From Geobacteraceae bacterium (GTDB lineage Bacteria > Desulfobacterota > Desulfuromonadia > Geobacterales > Geobacteraceae): 43,108 bases of DNA. Under the pieces are notes generated by a model that searched no databases, had not been told where the DNA came from, and saw only the letters and a list, made by a program, of their open reading frames with translations. The translations under genes and the position numbers were made by a program. Positions 1-7,871 of this stretch are shown in pieces; within the stretch, counting starts at the first letter, position 1, and each line of letters opens with the position of its first letter. The stretch is from positions 1 through 43,108 of the forward strand of contig JAMXLF010000039.1 in NCBI GenBank assembly GCA_024281055.1, written 5' to 3'.

Positions 1-21
1 GCCGGGAATGGGAATAATCCC

Positions 22-49
22 TTGATTTTTTCCCCTGCTCGGTTATTAT
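22..49 (+). promoter_or_regulatory. Possible sigma-70 promoter of trxA
   Basis: TTGATT at 22-27 and TATTAT at 44-49 are separated by 16 bases, about 45 bases before the trxA start. A strong ribosome-binding site, AAAGGAG, follows at about 82-88. The match is moderate and rests on sequence inspection only. Confidence 0.4.
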
Positions 50-95
50 TATCACTACTTCCGGGCAGATAAAAACAGGACAAAAGGAGACTTAC

Positions 96-425
96 ATGGC
101 CAGCGACAAGGTTCTCACCTTTGGTGACAATAACTTCGACAGCGAGGTGCTGCAGGCGGGAACGCCGGTCCTCGTTGATTTCTGGGCCACCTGGTGCGCG
201 CCCTGCAAGGCGATTGCTCCCCTCATCGATGCCGTAGCCGAAGAGTACGAGGGAAAAGTCAAGGTCGGCAAGGTCAATGTGGACGACAACCCCAACACGC
301 CGGGCAAGTACGGTGTGCGCGGCATCCCGACCGTCATCCTCTTCAAGGACGGCAAGGTTGTCGATCAGGTGGTGGGGGCGGTTCCCAAGGCCCAGCTGGA
401 AGCCCTCATCAAGAAGGCCCTCTAA
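96..425 (+). CDS. trxA: Thioredoxin
   Basis: This is a classical cytoplasmic thioredoxin of 109 residues, the usual family length, which reduces protein disulfides using electrons from thioredoxin reductase. The active site is WCAPCK at about residues 31-36, after the FWATWC strand-turn. The cis-proline loop RGIPTVILF follows at about residues 75-83, and the C-terminal helix is typical. WCAPC differs from the common WCGPC by Ala for Gly, which occurs in the family. The ATG start is supported by AAAGGAG seven bases upstream. A second thioredoxin-fold gene starts three bases after the stop, so the two are probably co-transcribed. The identification is secure from motifs and length. Confidence 0.95.
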   Translation: MASDKVLTFGDNNFDSEVLQAGTPVLVDFWATWCAPCKAIAPLIDAVAEEYEGKVKVGKVNVDDNPNTPGKYGVRGIPTVILFKDGKVVDQVVGAVPKAQLEALIKKAL

Positions 426-427
426 GA

Positions 428-967
428 GTGACCGGTCGCGTTTCCAGGCAGAATCCCTCCGAGGGGAGGCTCATTGCGGCGCTGGCCGCTGCCCTGCTGC
501 TAGCCTTGCTGCTCGCCCTGCCGGTGCCGGCCCTGGCGGTGCCCCAGAAGGGGAAACCGGCTCCCCCGTTCAAGACGGTGACCACCTCCGGACAGCAGGT
601 CACCTTGGCCAATTACAAGGGATATGTGCTCATCATGGATTTCTTCGCCACCTGGTGTCGGCCCTGCCAGTTGACGATCCCCCACCTCATCGAGCTCAAC
701 CGCAAGTTCGGCAGGCAGGGGCTGCAGGTCCTCGGCATGAGCGTCGGCGATGAAGAAGCATCGGTCAGGGAATTCATCTCCGAGAAGAAGATCAGCTATC
801 CGGTGGCTGTGACCGACGAGGACCTCCAGACGGACTACGGGCTGCGCTCCATCCCGGTCATGTACGTCGTCAACAAGAAAGGAGTCATCGTCGAGACCTT
901 CCGCGGTTACAACGACGAAGCAGAAAAGAAGATGGAAGTGTTGATCAGGAAGCTCTTGGCGGAATAG
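428..967 (+). CDS. TlpA/ResA-like exported thioredoxin-fold protein
   Basis: The protein has 179 residues if translation starts at GTG 428, three bases after the trxA stop. The open frame continues upstream, but only antisense-like sequence overlapping trxA would be added. An N-terminal hydrophobic stretch rich in Ala and Leu (about residues 15-38) is a signal peptide or membrane anchor. The AhpC/TSA-like TlpA domain follows, with active site WCRPCQ at about residues 76-81 and cis-proline loop SIPV near residue 140. Family members keep periplasmic thiols reduced, often for cytochrome c maturation. No cytochrome gene lies next to it here, so the substrate is unknown. No strong ribosome-binding site is seen before the GTG, which fits translational coupling to trxA. 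Confidence 0.85.
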   Translation: MTGRVSRQNPSEGRLIAALAAALLLALLLALPVPALAVPQKGKPAPPFKTVTTSGQQVTLANYKGYVLIMDFFATWCRPCQLTIPHLIELNRKFGRQGLQVLGMSVGDEEASVREFISEKKISYPVAVTDEDLQTDYGLRSIPVMYVVNKKGVIVETFRGYNDEAEKKMEVLIRKLLAE

Positions 968-972
968 GACCT

Positions 973-1167
973 GTTCAACGTTCAAGGTTCAATGTTCAAA
1001 GTTGAAAAGTCAGGCCAAGCACCTGTCACGATATTCTACAAGAGCAATTAATTTTCAATAGAGAAAAAAGGCGATGCGTCCAAGGACCACCGCCTTTTTC
1101 TTTGCCACTAGCTCCGATTTTGAACCTTGAACATAGAACCTTGAACCTTGAACGTTGAACGTTGAAC
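973..1167. repeat. Inverted heptamer arrays between tlpA-like gene and uvrC
   Basis: Five forward units of the GTTCAAN type lie at 973-1007, and seven inverted units of the NTTGAAC type lie at 1119-1167. A spacer holding a terminator separates them. The last inverted unit shares its final base with the uvrC stop codon (1167-1169 on minus). The same unit family recurs at about 7.4, 7.85, 8.35, 28.57 and 42.6 kb. Confidence 0.85.
1064..1104. terminator. Bidirectional intrinsic terminator
   Basis: An A-tract plus GGCG at 1065-1073 pairs with CGCC plus a T-tract at 1091-1099. An inner GTCC/GGAC stem lies at 1078-1087. It lies between convergent genes and can serve the trxA/tlpA transcript on plus and uvrC on minus. 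Confidence 0.75.
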
Positions 1168-2999
1168 TAGTCGTCCTTGCCGTGAAACCTCTCCCACACC
1201 GCTCTCGCCGCCTTATCGCTCATCCCTCGCACGTTGGCCAGTTCCTCGACCGTGGCTTCCTGCACCCGTTTGAGACTGCCGAAATGGCGCAGCAGTTCCT
1301 TGCGCCGTTTTTCCCCCACGCCCGATACCGTGTCGAGGGCGGAGGCGAGGGTGCTCTTTCCCCGCAACGTGCGGTGGTAGGTGATGGCGAATCGGTGGGC
1401 CTCGTCCCTGATCCGCGCCAGGAGGAGGAGAGGGGCCGAGTTCTGACGCAGGACCACCGGGTTTTTCCGCCCCGGGAGAAATACCCGTTCGTCGCTCCGT
1501 ACGATCTCTTCCTGGGCCATTTCCCTGGCTACGCGGCTCTTGGCCAAGGCGGCCATGTCGATCCCTTCCACTCCCAGCTCGCGGAGGACGGCGGTCAATA
1601 CGCTCAGCTGGCCGAGGCCGCCGTCCACGACGATCAGGTTCGGCACGTCCATGGATCCCTCCTGAGGCCGGAAACGGCGGGCCAGCACCTCGTGCATCAT
1701 GGCAAAATCGTCGGCCCCGGGGACGGTCCTGATCCGGTAGCGCCGGTACCCTCCCTTGTCGGGCCGGCCATCGGTGAAGGTGACCCGGCTTCCCACGGCC
1801 AGCTCCCCCTGGATGTTGGAGATGTCGTAGCACTCGATGCGCCGGGGGAGCTTCTGCAGGTGGAGCCGTTCCTGGAGCTCTGCTAAAACCGCTTCGGAGC
1901 TTTCCTTCCCCTGCTGCCGTTCCCGGGCGGCGGTGGCGGCATTCTTTGACGCCAGCCGGACCAGGTCGGCCTTGATGCCTCGGTGGGGGGAGGTGACGTG
2001 CACCCGCGCTCCCCGTTTTTCCGACAGGAGCTCCGCCAGGGCCGCGGGTTCGGCGATGGGGAGCGGCAGGAGCACTTCGGCAGGAACATAAACGTCGCGG
2101 TTGTAGTATTCGCCCAAGAAGGAAGCAACCCCTTCCGCGTCGTCCATCTCCCAGGCGAGGGTATAGGTGCGGCTGCCGATCAGCTTGCCGCCGCGGATGA
2201 AGAGGATGGCCAGCTCCAGCAGGCTCCCGTCCCGATACAGGCCGAGGACGTCCTGGTCCCCCCCGGCGGTGACCATCTTCTGCTGCTCTACGGTCACCTC
2301 GATGGCGCGGATCCGGTCGCGGAACGTGGCAGCCTCCTCGTAGCGATGGGCGGCGGCGGCCTCGGCCATTCTCCGTTGGTAGAGCCTGACGAGGTCACGG
2401 TCTTTTCCCGCGAGGAAGAGGGCTGCTCCCTCTGCCAGGACGGCGTAATCTTCCCTGGTGATGAGACCGTGGCAGGGGGCCGAGCACTGCCGGATCTGGT
2501 AGAAGAGGCAGGGGCGGCCCCGCCTCCGGCAGGTTTCGAGGGGGTAGTGGCGCAGGGGAAAGAGCTTGGAGAGCTCTTTCAGTACTTCCCGGGCGGACGA
2601 GGCCGATGAGTAGGGACCGAAGTAGCGGGCTCCGTCCCGGGTCACCTTGCGGACGATGGTGAGGCGCGGGAACTCCTCGGCCATATCGAGACGGAGCGAG
2701 AAATAGGTCTTGTCGTCGCGCAGATTGAAATTGTAGCGGGGACGGTAGCGCTTGATGAGGGTGTTCTCGAGGATCAGCGCCTCTTTCTCGGTGTCGGTGA
2801 CGATCACCTCCAGGTCCGCCACCCGCTCCATGAGAAAGCGGATGTGCCAGCGGGAATCGCGGGCCGGGGTGAGGTAGGCACGGACCCGTTTCTTCAGGTC
2901 CTTGGCCTTTCCCACGTAGAGGACCGTCCCGTCCTTCCCCTTCATGAGGTAGACCCCCGGGGAGGAGGGGACGGTGGCTATTGTGGAGGTGTCGATCAT
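1167..2999 (-). CDS. uvrC: UvrABC excinuclease subunit C
   Basis: UvrC makes the dual incisions in nucleotide excision repair after UvrB has verified the damage. The 610-residue length is typical. The N-terminal GIY-YIG nuclease domain shows PGVYLM and LYVGKA at about residues 14-34. A Cys-rich segment ([20 protein letters not shown]) follows at about residues 158-177. A UVR helix pair that contacts UvrB is near 205-240. The RNase H-like domain with YDISNIQG lies at about 390, and C-terminal helix-hairpin-helix motifs are at about 555-605. The ATG at 2997-2999 is immediately preceded by an AATTATG heptamer array and has no visible Shine-Dalgarno sequence. The stop codon touches a second heptamer array. 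The partner uvrB is at the far right of the window. Confidence 0.97.
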   Translation of the reverse strand: MIDTSTIATVPSSPGVYLMKGKDGTVLYVGKAKDLKKRVRAYLTPARDSRWHIRFLMERVADLEVIVTDTEKEALILENTLIKRYRPRYNFNLRDDKTYFSLRLDMAEEFPRLTIVRKVTRDGARYFGPYSSASSAREVLKELSKLFPLRHYPLETCRRRGRPCLFYQIRQCSAPCHGLITREDYAVLAEGAALFLAGKDRDLVRLYQRRMAEAAAAHRYEEAATFRDRIRAIEVTVEQQKMVTAGGDQDVLGLYRDGSLLELAILFIRGGKLIGSRTYTLAWEMDDAEGVASFLGEYYNRDVYVPAEVLLPLPIAEPAALAELLSEKRGARVHVTSPHRGIKADLVRLASKNAATAARERQQGKESSEAVLAELQERLHLQKLPRRIECYDISNIQGELAVGSRVTFTDGRPDKGGYRRYRIRTVPGADDFAMMHEVLARRFRPQEGSMDVPNLIVVDGGLGQLSVLTAVLRELGVEGIDMAALAKSRVAREMAQEEIVRSDERVFLPGRKNPVVLRQNSAPLLLLARIRDEAHRFAITYHRTLRGKSTLASALDTVSGVGEKRRKELLRHFGSLKRVQEATVEELANVRGMSDKAARAVWERFHGKDD

Positions 3000-3001
3000 A
3001 G

Positions 3002-3121
3002 AAGGTTGAATTATGAATTATGAATTATGAATGTTGAAGGATGAAGGACGAAAGACCGCCAGCCATTAACGTTCCCGCTTTGTGGGTTGATTTCATAATT
3101 CATACTTCAACCTTCATAATT
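3002..3121. repeat. Inverted AATTATG-type heptamer arrays
   Basis: Eight units in 7-base phase run from 3002 to 3057, beginning AAGGTTG AATTATG and drifting to AAGGACG. After a 36-base spacer, four inverted units (CATAATT, CATACTT and similar) occupy 3094-3121. The right arm encodes the last residues and stop codon of the sulfite-reductase-like gene. The left arm abuts the uvrC start. The architecture matches the GTTCAAN arrays but the unit sequence differs. Confidence 0.8.
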
Positions 3122-3768
3122 GCTTCCCGGAAGTTCTCGATCCCCATCTCCTCGACGAGGCGCCCCAGCCGCACTTCCCGTCCCGAGTTCTTGTAGAAGG
3201 CGATGATCTTCGCCACTATCGCGAGCACTTCCTCTTCGGTCGGGACGTCGTCCGCGAGCATCTCGGCCAGGCGCGGGCGAGCGCCGGCATTGCCGCCGAC
3301 ATAGATCCGCCACCCCTTCGGCGTCCCCATGACGCCGATGTCCTTGACCGCTACTTCGGCGCAGGAGAGCATGCAGCCGGAGACCCCCATCTTCATCTTG
3401 TTGGGAAGTTCCATGGCGTGGTAGGCCGCGTCGAGCTTGAGCCCCAGGGAGAGGGAATCCTGGACGCCACGCTTGCAGTAAGTGGTGCCGGGGCAGATCT
3501 TGACGCTCCGCACGCAGAGGCCGATTGCTGCTCCCGGTTGCTGGGCGAGTTCTTTCCAGACTGTGTCCAGGTCCTCCTCGTGTACGCCGATCATGGCGAT
3601 GCGCTGGGCCGAGGTGAGCTTGAGCGCGAGCCGGTACTTGTCCGCCACGTCGCAGATCTTGCGCAGGGTGGCGGTATCGGTGAGCCCGCCGGGGATATGC
3701 GGGGCGATGGCAAAGGTCTCGCGGTCGCGCTGCAGGATCGCCCCGTTGGCCAGAATGTCTTTTTTCAT
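3100..3768 (-). CDS. Small siroheme/[4Fe-4S] sulfite-reductase-like protein
   Basis: The protein has 222 residues and resembles the low-molecular-weight assimilatory-type sulfite reductase family found in sulfate- and metal-reducing anaerobes. It contains the ferredoxin-like nitrite/sulfite reductase half domain in the N-terminal part. The cofactor signature follows as C-x5-C (CPGTTYC) at about residues 93-99 and C-x3-C (CMLSC) at about 132-136. This is the spacing that binds a [4Fe-4S] cluster bridged to siroheme. Full-length assimilatory enzymes are about twice this size, so this is a single-repeat version. GGAGGA just upstream supports the ATG. It stands alone with no electron-donor gene, so the physiological substrate is uncertain. 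The last codons (MKVEV and stop) are read from a heptamer repeat. Confidence 0.8.
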   Translation of the reverse strand: MKKDILANGAILQRDRETFAIAPHIPGGLTDTATLRKICDVADKYRLALKLTSAQRIAMIGVHEEDLDTVWKELAQQPGAAIGLCVRSVKICPGTTYCKRGVQDSLSLGLKLDAAYHAMELPNKMKMGVSGCMLSCAEVAVKDIGVMGTPKGWRIYVGGNAGARPRLAEMLADDVPTEEEVLAIVAKIIAFYKNSGREVRLGRLVEEMGIENFREAIMKVEV

Positions 3769-3870
3769 GGTTCCTCCGTGGTGTGACTTTCTTTTAGAAT
3801 TAGCATATTGCGTCGGGAAAATAAAGCGGTGCTTGTATCGCCCCTTGTGGTAGACACGGGCAAGTTGCCA

Positions 3871-3899
3871 TTGACTAACCGTGCGGAAAATGATAAGAA
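3871..3899 (+). promoter_or_regulatory. Possible promoter of the EPS export genes
   Basis: TTGACT at 3871-3876 and TAAGAA at 3894-3899 are spaced by 17 bases, about 50 bases before the wza-like start. The surrounding 3769-3951 stretch is a divergent intergenic region, AT-rich near 3890-3950, and holds no other gene I can support. The -10 match is weak. Confidence 0.35.
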
Positions 3900-3951
3900 A
3901 TACTCCTTATTTTATTTAATCTTTCATGTATTGATTGTGTTCGGGATTTGT

Positions 3952-5010
3952 ATGAATTTGCTCAACAGGCTTTGGGGGGGCATGCTCCTCGTCGTGGTTT
4001 TCCTGCCGTTCGTGCCGGCATGCGCTCCCTACAGCGACCTCCGTCCCGGCACCGTCAAGCAGATCGGACCCTCGGCTGTGGTCGAGCGGCAGGAGGTGGC
4101 GGTCCCTGCCATCGAGGCCGGGCCGCCTCCTTCCCCTGATTACGTCATCGGCCCCAATGATGTCCTCTTCGTGAACATCAGCGGTCACCCCGAGTTTCTC
4201 GTCGCTCCCGGAAATATGAACAGCAAGGTGCAGGGGAGCCGGGTGGACGGCAACGGCAACGTTCACCTCCCGCTGGCGGGCGCGGTTTATGTGGCGGGAC
4301 TGACCGTGGCCCAGGCCCAGGAGCGGATCCAGAAGGCGTTGCGCAAGTACCTGCAGGAGCCATGGGTGGTGGTGGAGATTGCCGACTACAAGAGCCGTCC
4401 ACTCTACCTTCTCGGTCAGTTCAAGAACCCCGGCACCCAGTACATGGACCGCCCCCTTACTCTCCTCCAGGGGATCGCCCTCGGGAGCGGTTACGACACC
4501 AATGCCAGCCTCCGCGGCGCTCGTCTCATTCGGGCCGGTAAAACCATGCCGGTGGATGTGTACGACCTTCTCACCTGGGGGGACTCCCGGGCCAACGTCT
4601 GGCTCCAGCCCGGGGACACCATCTATATCCCGGATATCCTCTCCCAGCAGGTGTTTATCTTCGGGGCGGTGAAGAAGCCCGGCCCGGTGCCGATGCAGCA
4701 GGGTGGGCTCAACATTGCCCAGGCCATCGCCAACGCCGAACTGCGGGAGACCGGCTACGACTTCCATCACGTACGCATCATCCGCTCCCTTTCCACGACC
4801 CGCGGCGAGCTCCTCGTCGTCGACTTCGACCGGGTCCTGCGGGGTGAAGCCCTTCCTATCCCGCTCATGGGAGGAGACATCGTCTACGTCCCCAAGAGTG
4901 AGTTCGGTACCTGGAACGACGTCATCGCCGACATCATGCCGACCCTCCAGGCCATCAGTGCTCTCTTGCAGCCGTTTGTCAACATAAAGTTTCTGAGCGA
5001 GCATAACTAG
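3952..5010 (+). CDS. Outer-membrane polysaccharide export lipoprotein (Wza/OPX family)
   Basis: The protein has 352 residues from ATG 3952. The frame is open from a TTG at 3808, but only the 3952 start gives a clean lipoprotein signal: a hydrophobic run ending in FVPAC, with the lipidated Cys at residue 24. The polysaccharide export domain follows at about residues 58-150, beginning YVIGPNDVLFVNISG. SLBB-type domains then start at YLLGQFKNPG and VFIFGAVKKPGPV. Wza-type proteins form the outer-membrane pore through which group 1 capsule or EPS is exported, working with a Wzc-type inner-membrane kinase, which is the next gene. The C-terminal hydrophobic segment (near residues 325-345) may be the amphipathic pore helix. 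This is the first gene of the EPS locus. Confidence 0.9.
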   Translation: MNLLNRLWGGMLLVVVFLPFVPACAPYSDLRPGTVKQIGPSAVVERQEVAVPAIEAGPPPSPDYVIGPNDVLFVNISGHPEFLVAPGNMNSKVQGSRVDGNGNVHLPLAGAVYVAGLTVAQAQERIQKALRKYLQEPWVVVEIADYKSRPLYLLGQFKNPGTQYMDRPLTLLQGIALGSGYDTNASLRGARLIRAGKTMPVDVYDLLTWGDSRANVWLQPGDTIYIPDILSQQVFIFGAVKKPGPVPMQQGGLNIAQAIANAELRETGYDFHHVRIIRSLSTTRGELLVVDFDRVLRGEALPIPLMGGDIVYVPKSEFGTWNDVIADIMPTLQAISALLQPFVNIKFLSEHN

Positions 5011-5057
5011 CAGCTGTTCAGCCCGTTCGCTGAAGCGCTATCAGGATTTCGTCACCC

Positions 5058-7400
5058 ATGAACCAGCCACCAACCCCACTTCCCGCTATGCACCATCCAC
5101 AGCATGAAGAGGTCCACCTCCGGGATTACCTCAACGTCATCCGTCGGCGTCGCAAGCTATTTCTCATTGCTTTCGGGGTGGTCCTTTGCGTCGTCGTCCT
5201 CTACACCTTCACCATAAAGCCGGTCTATGAGGCGTCAGCCACCCTCCATGTGAAGGACGAGAAGTCGAAGACCGGCGTGCTCGGCGAGCTTGCCCTGAGC
5301 GAGGTAAGCCCGGTCGATTCCGAGATCGAGATCATCAAGGCGCGCACCAACGCCGAGCAGGTGGTGAAATCCCTCCACCTGGACTGGCGTCTCCGGGACC
5401 GGGTGCCGGGGATGAGCTTCCGGCTGCTGGATTTTACCAGCAGCGCCGTAAAGCCGGTCTACAAGCTGGAGTTGACCAGCGCTGATGGCTACAAGGTCTG
5501 GGACGAGGACGGCCACCTGGTAGGCATCGGCAGGAGCGGCATCCCCATGCAGGGGAAGGGGATTACCCTCCAGCTCGACGACCTCAAAGGTAAGCCGGGG
5601 GATACCTGCGGCCTTGTGCTCCACTCGTTCAACGGAACGGTGTCGGGCTTGCAGAAGCAGACCAAAGCGGTTGAGGTCGGCAAGAAGACCAACATCATCA
5701 GGATTTCCTACCCGGACACCGACCCGGAACTGGCACGGGACGTGGTCAATACCCTGGTTCAGGCCTACCTCGAAAAAACCGTGGCCCTCAAGGCTGAGGA
5801 GGCGAGCAAGACCGTGGATTTCGTCGGGGACCAGCTCAACGGCGTGCGCCAGACTGTCGACGCCGCGGAGAAAGACCTCCAGGCCTACAAGAGCAAGTCC
5901 GGGGTGATGCAACTCGACACCGAGGCCCAGACCCTCATCGAGAACGTCTCCGATGTGGAAAAACAGCGGGCCGAGGTCGTCATCCAGAAGAAGCAGGTGG
6001 AGTTCGCCCTCTCCTCCCTCAAGGACGCGGCTCGCCGCGGCGTCGTCTATTCTCCGTCGGTCCTCGGCGATAACCCCCTCGTGGCGGGGATGGCTTCCAA
6101 GCTGGCCGACCTGGTTGTGCAGAAACGAGCGCTCATCTCGGAATATACCGAGGCCGCTCCCCAGGCGAAGGCCCTCCAGGGGCAGATCGACGAGCTGCAG
6201 CGCAAGCTCCAGGCAACCTACGAAACAGCCCTCAGGAACCTGGACAAGCAGGAAGGCACGATCGTCCAGGGGTTGGGGGTCCTCGAAGGGAGGCTGCGCC
6301 AGCTGCCGGGCGCCGAGCGTGACCTGGCGCGGCTCACGCGGCTCGCCAAGGTGAACGCCGACATCTATACCTTCCTCCTCCAGAAGCACGAGGAGGCCCG
6401 CATCGCAAAGGCCTCCACCATCAGCAACATCGACATCGTCGACCCGGCCATCACCCCTGACCGGCCGATCAAACCGCAGAAGGTGAAGAACCTCATTCTC
6501 GGCCTCCTGGTCGGCTGTATGTTCGGGGTCGGGCTCGCCTTCTTCCAGGAGTACCTGGATGATACCATCAAAGATCCGGAACAGGCCAAGCGGATTCTTG
6601 GACTGCCGGTCCTGAGCGTCATCCCCTACCTGAAACCAGCGGAGGGAAGCGGCACCATCGACGCCGTCGCCCTCCTGGAACCGAAGTCGGCCGGGGCCGA
6701 GGCGTTCCGGAGTCTGCGGACGGCGCTCCACTTCTCTTCCCTCGACCGGGATGCGAAGGTCCTGCTGGTGACCAGCGCCTTCCCCGCCGAGGGAAAGTCC
6801 ACCGTCTCCGCCAATCTCGGCATCCTCCTGACCCAGAACAACGCCCGGGTCCTCCTGGTTGACTGTGACCTGCGCCGTCCCTCCCTGCACACCAAGTTCA
6901 GCCATTCCAAAGTGCCGGGCCTCACTGAGATCATTTCCGGCGCCGCATCCCTGGCCGGCGCCATCCATTCCACCGGCGTCGAACGGCTCGACTTCGTCAG
7001 CGCGGGGACGATTCCGCCGAATCCGGCGGAGCTTCTCGGTTCCGACGCAATGCGGCGCTTCCTCGAAGAGGCCCGCGGGCAGTATGACCGGATCATCCTT
7101 GACGCTGCGCCGGTCCTTGCCGTTACCGACACGGCAGTTCTCTCTTCTCTGGCGGACCAAGGGCTGGTCGTCATGGAGATGGAACGGGTCCCGGCCAAGG
7201 CCGCGCAACGAATGCGTGATATTCTTCACGCCACCGGCATGCGGGTTTCCGGCTTTGTCTTCAATGACAAGAAAAACCACGGCCAGGCTTACGGCTACGA
7301 CTACTACGGCTACTACGGGTATGGCTACAATGCGTATTACGGAGAAGAGCAAGCTTCGGCCAAGGGGCAGAGTTGGTGGAGAAAGCTCCTGAAAAGATAG
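5058..7400 (+). CDS. Wzc-type polysaccharide co-polymerase and tyrosine autokinase
   Basis: A 780-residue inner-membrane protein that couples chain-length control and export through the Wza pore to tyrosine phosphorylation. The Wzz domain begins with TM1 at about residues 33-53. Long periplasmic coiled-coil segments lie between about 220 and 400. TM2 at about 477-497 follows the proline-rich RPIKPQKVKN motif. The BY-kinase domain has Walker A (AEGKS) near residue 580, Walker A' (LLVDCDLRRP) near 600 and Walker B (IILDAAPV) near 680. The C-terminus carries the tyrosine cluster that is autophosphorylated, about ten Tyr between residues 743 and 765. The full two-domain length is typical of proteobacterial Wzc. 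Its likely phosphatase is encoded by the gene at 7866. It is 47 bases downstream of the wza-like gene. Confidence 0.93.
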   Translation: MNQPPTPLPAMHHPQHEEVHLRDYLNVIRRRRKLFLIAFGVVLCVVVLYTFTIKPVYEASATLHVKDEKSKTGVLGELALSEVSPVDSEIEIIKARTNAEQVVKSLHLDWRLRDRVPGMSFRLLDFTSSAVKPVYKLELTSADGYKVWDEDGHLVGIGRSGIPMQGKGITLQLDDLKGKPGDTCGLVLHSFNGTVSGLQKQTKAVEVGKKTNIIRISYPDTDPELARDVVNTLVQAYLEKTVALKAEEASKTVDFVGDQLNGVRQTVDAAEKDLQAYKSKSGVMQLDTEAQTLIENVSDVEKQRAEVVIQKKQVEFALSSLKDAARRGVVYSPSVLGDNPLVAGMASKLADLVVQKRALISEYTEAAPQAKALQGQIDELQRKLQATYETALRNLDKQEGTIVQGLGVLEGRLRQLPGAERDLARLTRLAKVNADIYTFLLQKHEEARIAKASTISNIDIVDPAITPDRPIKPQKVKNLILGLLVGCMFGVGLAFFQEYLDDTIKDPEQAKRILGLPVLSVIPYLKPAEGSGTIDAVALLEPKSAGAEAFRSLRTALHFSSLDRDAKVLLVTSAFPAEGKSTVSANLGILLTQNNARVLLVDCDLRRPSLHTKFSHSKVPGLTEIISGAASLAGAIHSTGVERLDFVSAGTIPPNPAELLGSDAMRRFLEEARGQYDRIILDAAPVLAVTDTAVLSSLADQGLVVMEMERVPAKAAQRMRDILHATGMRVSGFVFNDKKNHGQAYGYDYYGYYGYGYNAYYGEEQASAKGQSWWRKLLKR

Positions 7401-7405
7401 CCTTT

Positions 7406-7440
7406 GTTCAAGGTTCAAAGTTCAATGTTCAAGGTTGCAA
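7406..7440. repeat. Forward GTTCAAN heptamer array left of an S23 gene
   Basis: Four perfect GTTCAAN units lie at 7406-7433, followed by a degenerate fifth unit, GTTGCAA, to 7440. The array lies six bases after the wzc-like stop codon and 22 bases before the S23-family gene. The matching inverted array is at 7844-7871, on the other side of that gene. Confidence 0.85.
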
Positions 7441-7462
7441 CTAAAAACCGAAAGTCTGAGTC

Positions 7463-7828
7463 GTGAGAATAGAAAACTTTGAAGATATAGAAGCATGGAA
7501 AGAAGCAAGGTTGTTGGTCAGTCAGATTTACGCCTGTTTCAGGGATTGCAGGGATTTCGGATTCCGGGACCAGATTCAGCGAGCAGCGATTTCAATCATG
7601 GCTAATATAGCGGAAGGCTTCGACCGAGGAAGCAACAAGGAATTTGTCCAGTTTTTGATCATTGCCCGCGGTTCGATTGCTGAAGTGAAGAGCCTCAGCT
7701 ATGCTGCTTTGGATATCGGTTACATCGCCAACGATCAGAGCGCCGTCATTCAAAACAAATGTGTGAAACTCAGCAATCTGATCAACGGCTTCATCAGGTA
7801 CTTGAGGAGTTCAGAAAGAAAATGCTGA
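7463..7828 (+). CDS. Four-helix-bundle protein of the S23 (23S rRNA intervening-sequence protein) family
   Basis: A 121-residue helical protein starting at GTG 7463. The family hallmarks are visible: an N-terminal (D/E)xxAWKEAR helix, FRDQIQRAAISIMANIAEGF at about residues 35-54, then a polar helix beginning SNKEFVQFL and a small-residue helix ARGSIAEVKSL. Members were first described inside insertions of 23S rRNA genes, and most are free-standing with unknown function. The Avd protein of diversity-generating retroelements has a related fold. No rRNA or reverse transcriptase is nearby. The gene interrupts the usual wzc-phosphatase order and is enclosed by oppositely oriented heptamer arrays, which suggests it arrived as a cassette. 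No strong ribosome-binding site is visible. Confidence 0.85.
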   Translation: MRIENFEDIEAWKEARLLVSQIYACFRDCRDFGFRDQIQRAAISIMANIAEGFDRGSNKEFVQFLIIARGSIAEVKSLSYAALDIGYIANDQSAVIQNKCVKLSNLINGFIRYLRSSERKC

Positions 7829-7843
7829 ACCCGGGATCGAAAC

Positions 7844-7871
7844 CTTGAACATTGAACCTTGAACATTGAAC
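7844..7871. repeat. Inverted heptamer array right of the S23 gene
   Basis: Four units in exact 7-base phase alternate CTTGAAC and ATTGAAC, complementary to the array at 7406-7440. The last unit contains the TTG at 7866-7868 that is the only usable start codon of the following phosphatase gene. Confidence 0.85.

Noticed and set aside
1155-1886. Long plus-strand open frame opposite uvrC
   Set aside because: Shadow frame on the opposite strand of a clear uvrC gene, with no ribosome-binding site or recognisable motif. Many similar long antisense frames arise from the high GC content, for example at 5235-7418, 29811-31001 and 36676-37683.
3808-3951. TTG start of the Wza-like gene at 3808
   Set aside because: It would place 48 residues before the lipoprotein signal peptide and destroy its N-terminal position. 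ATG 3952 is correct.
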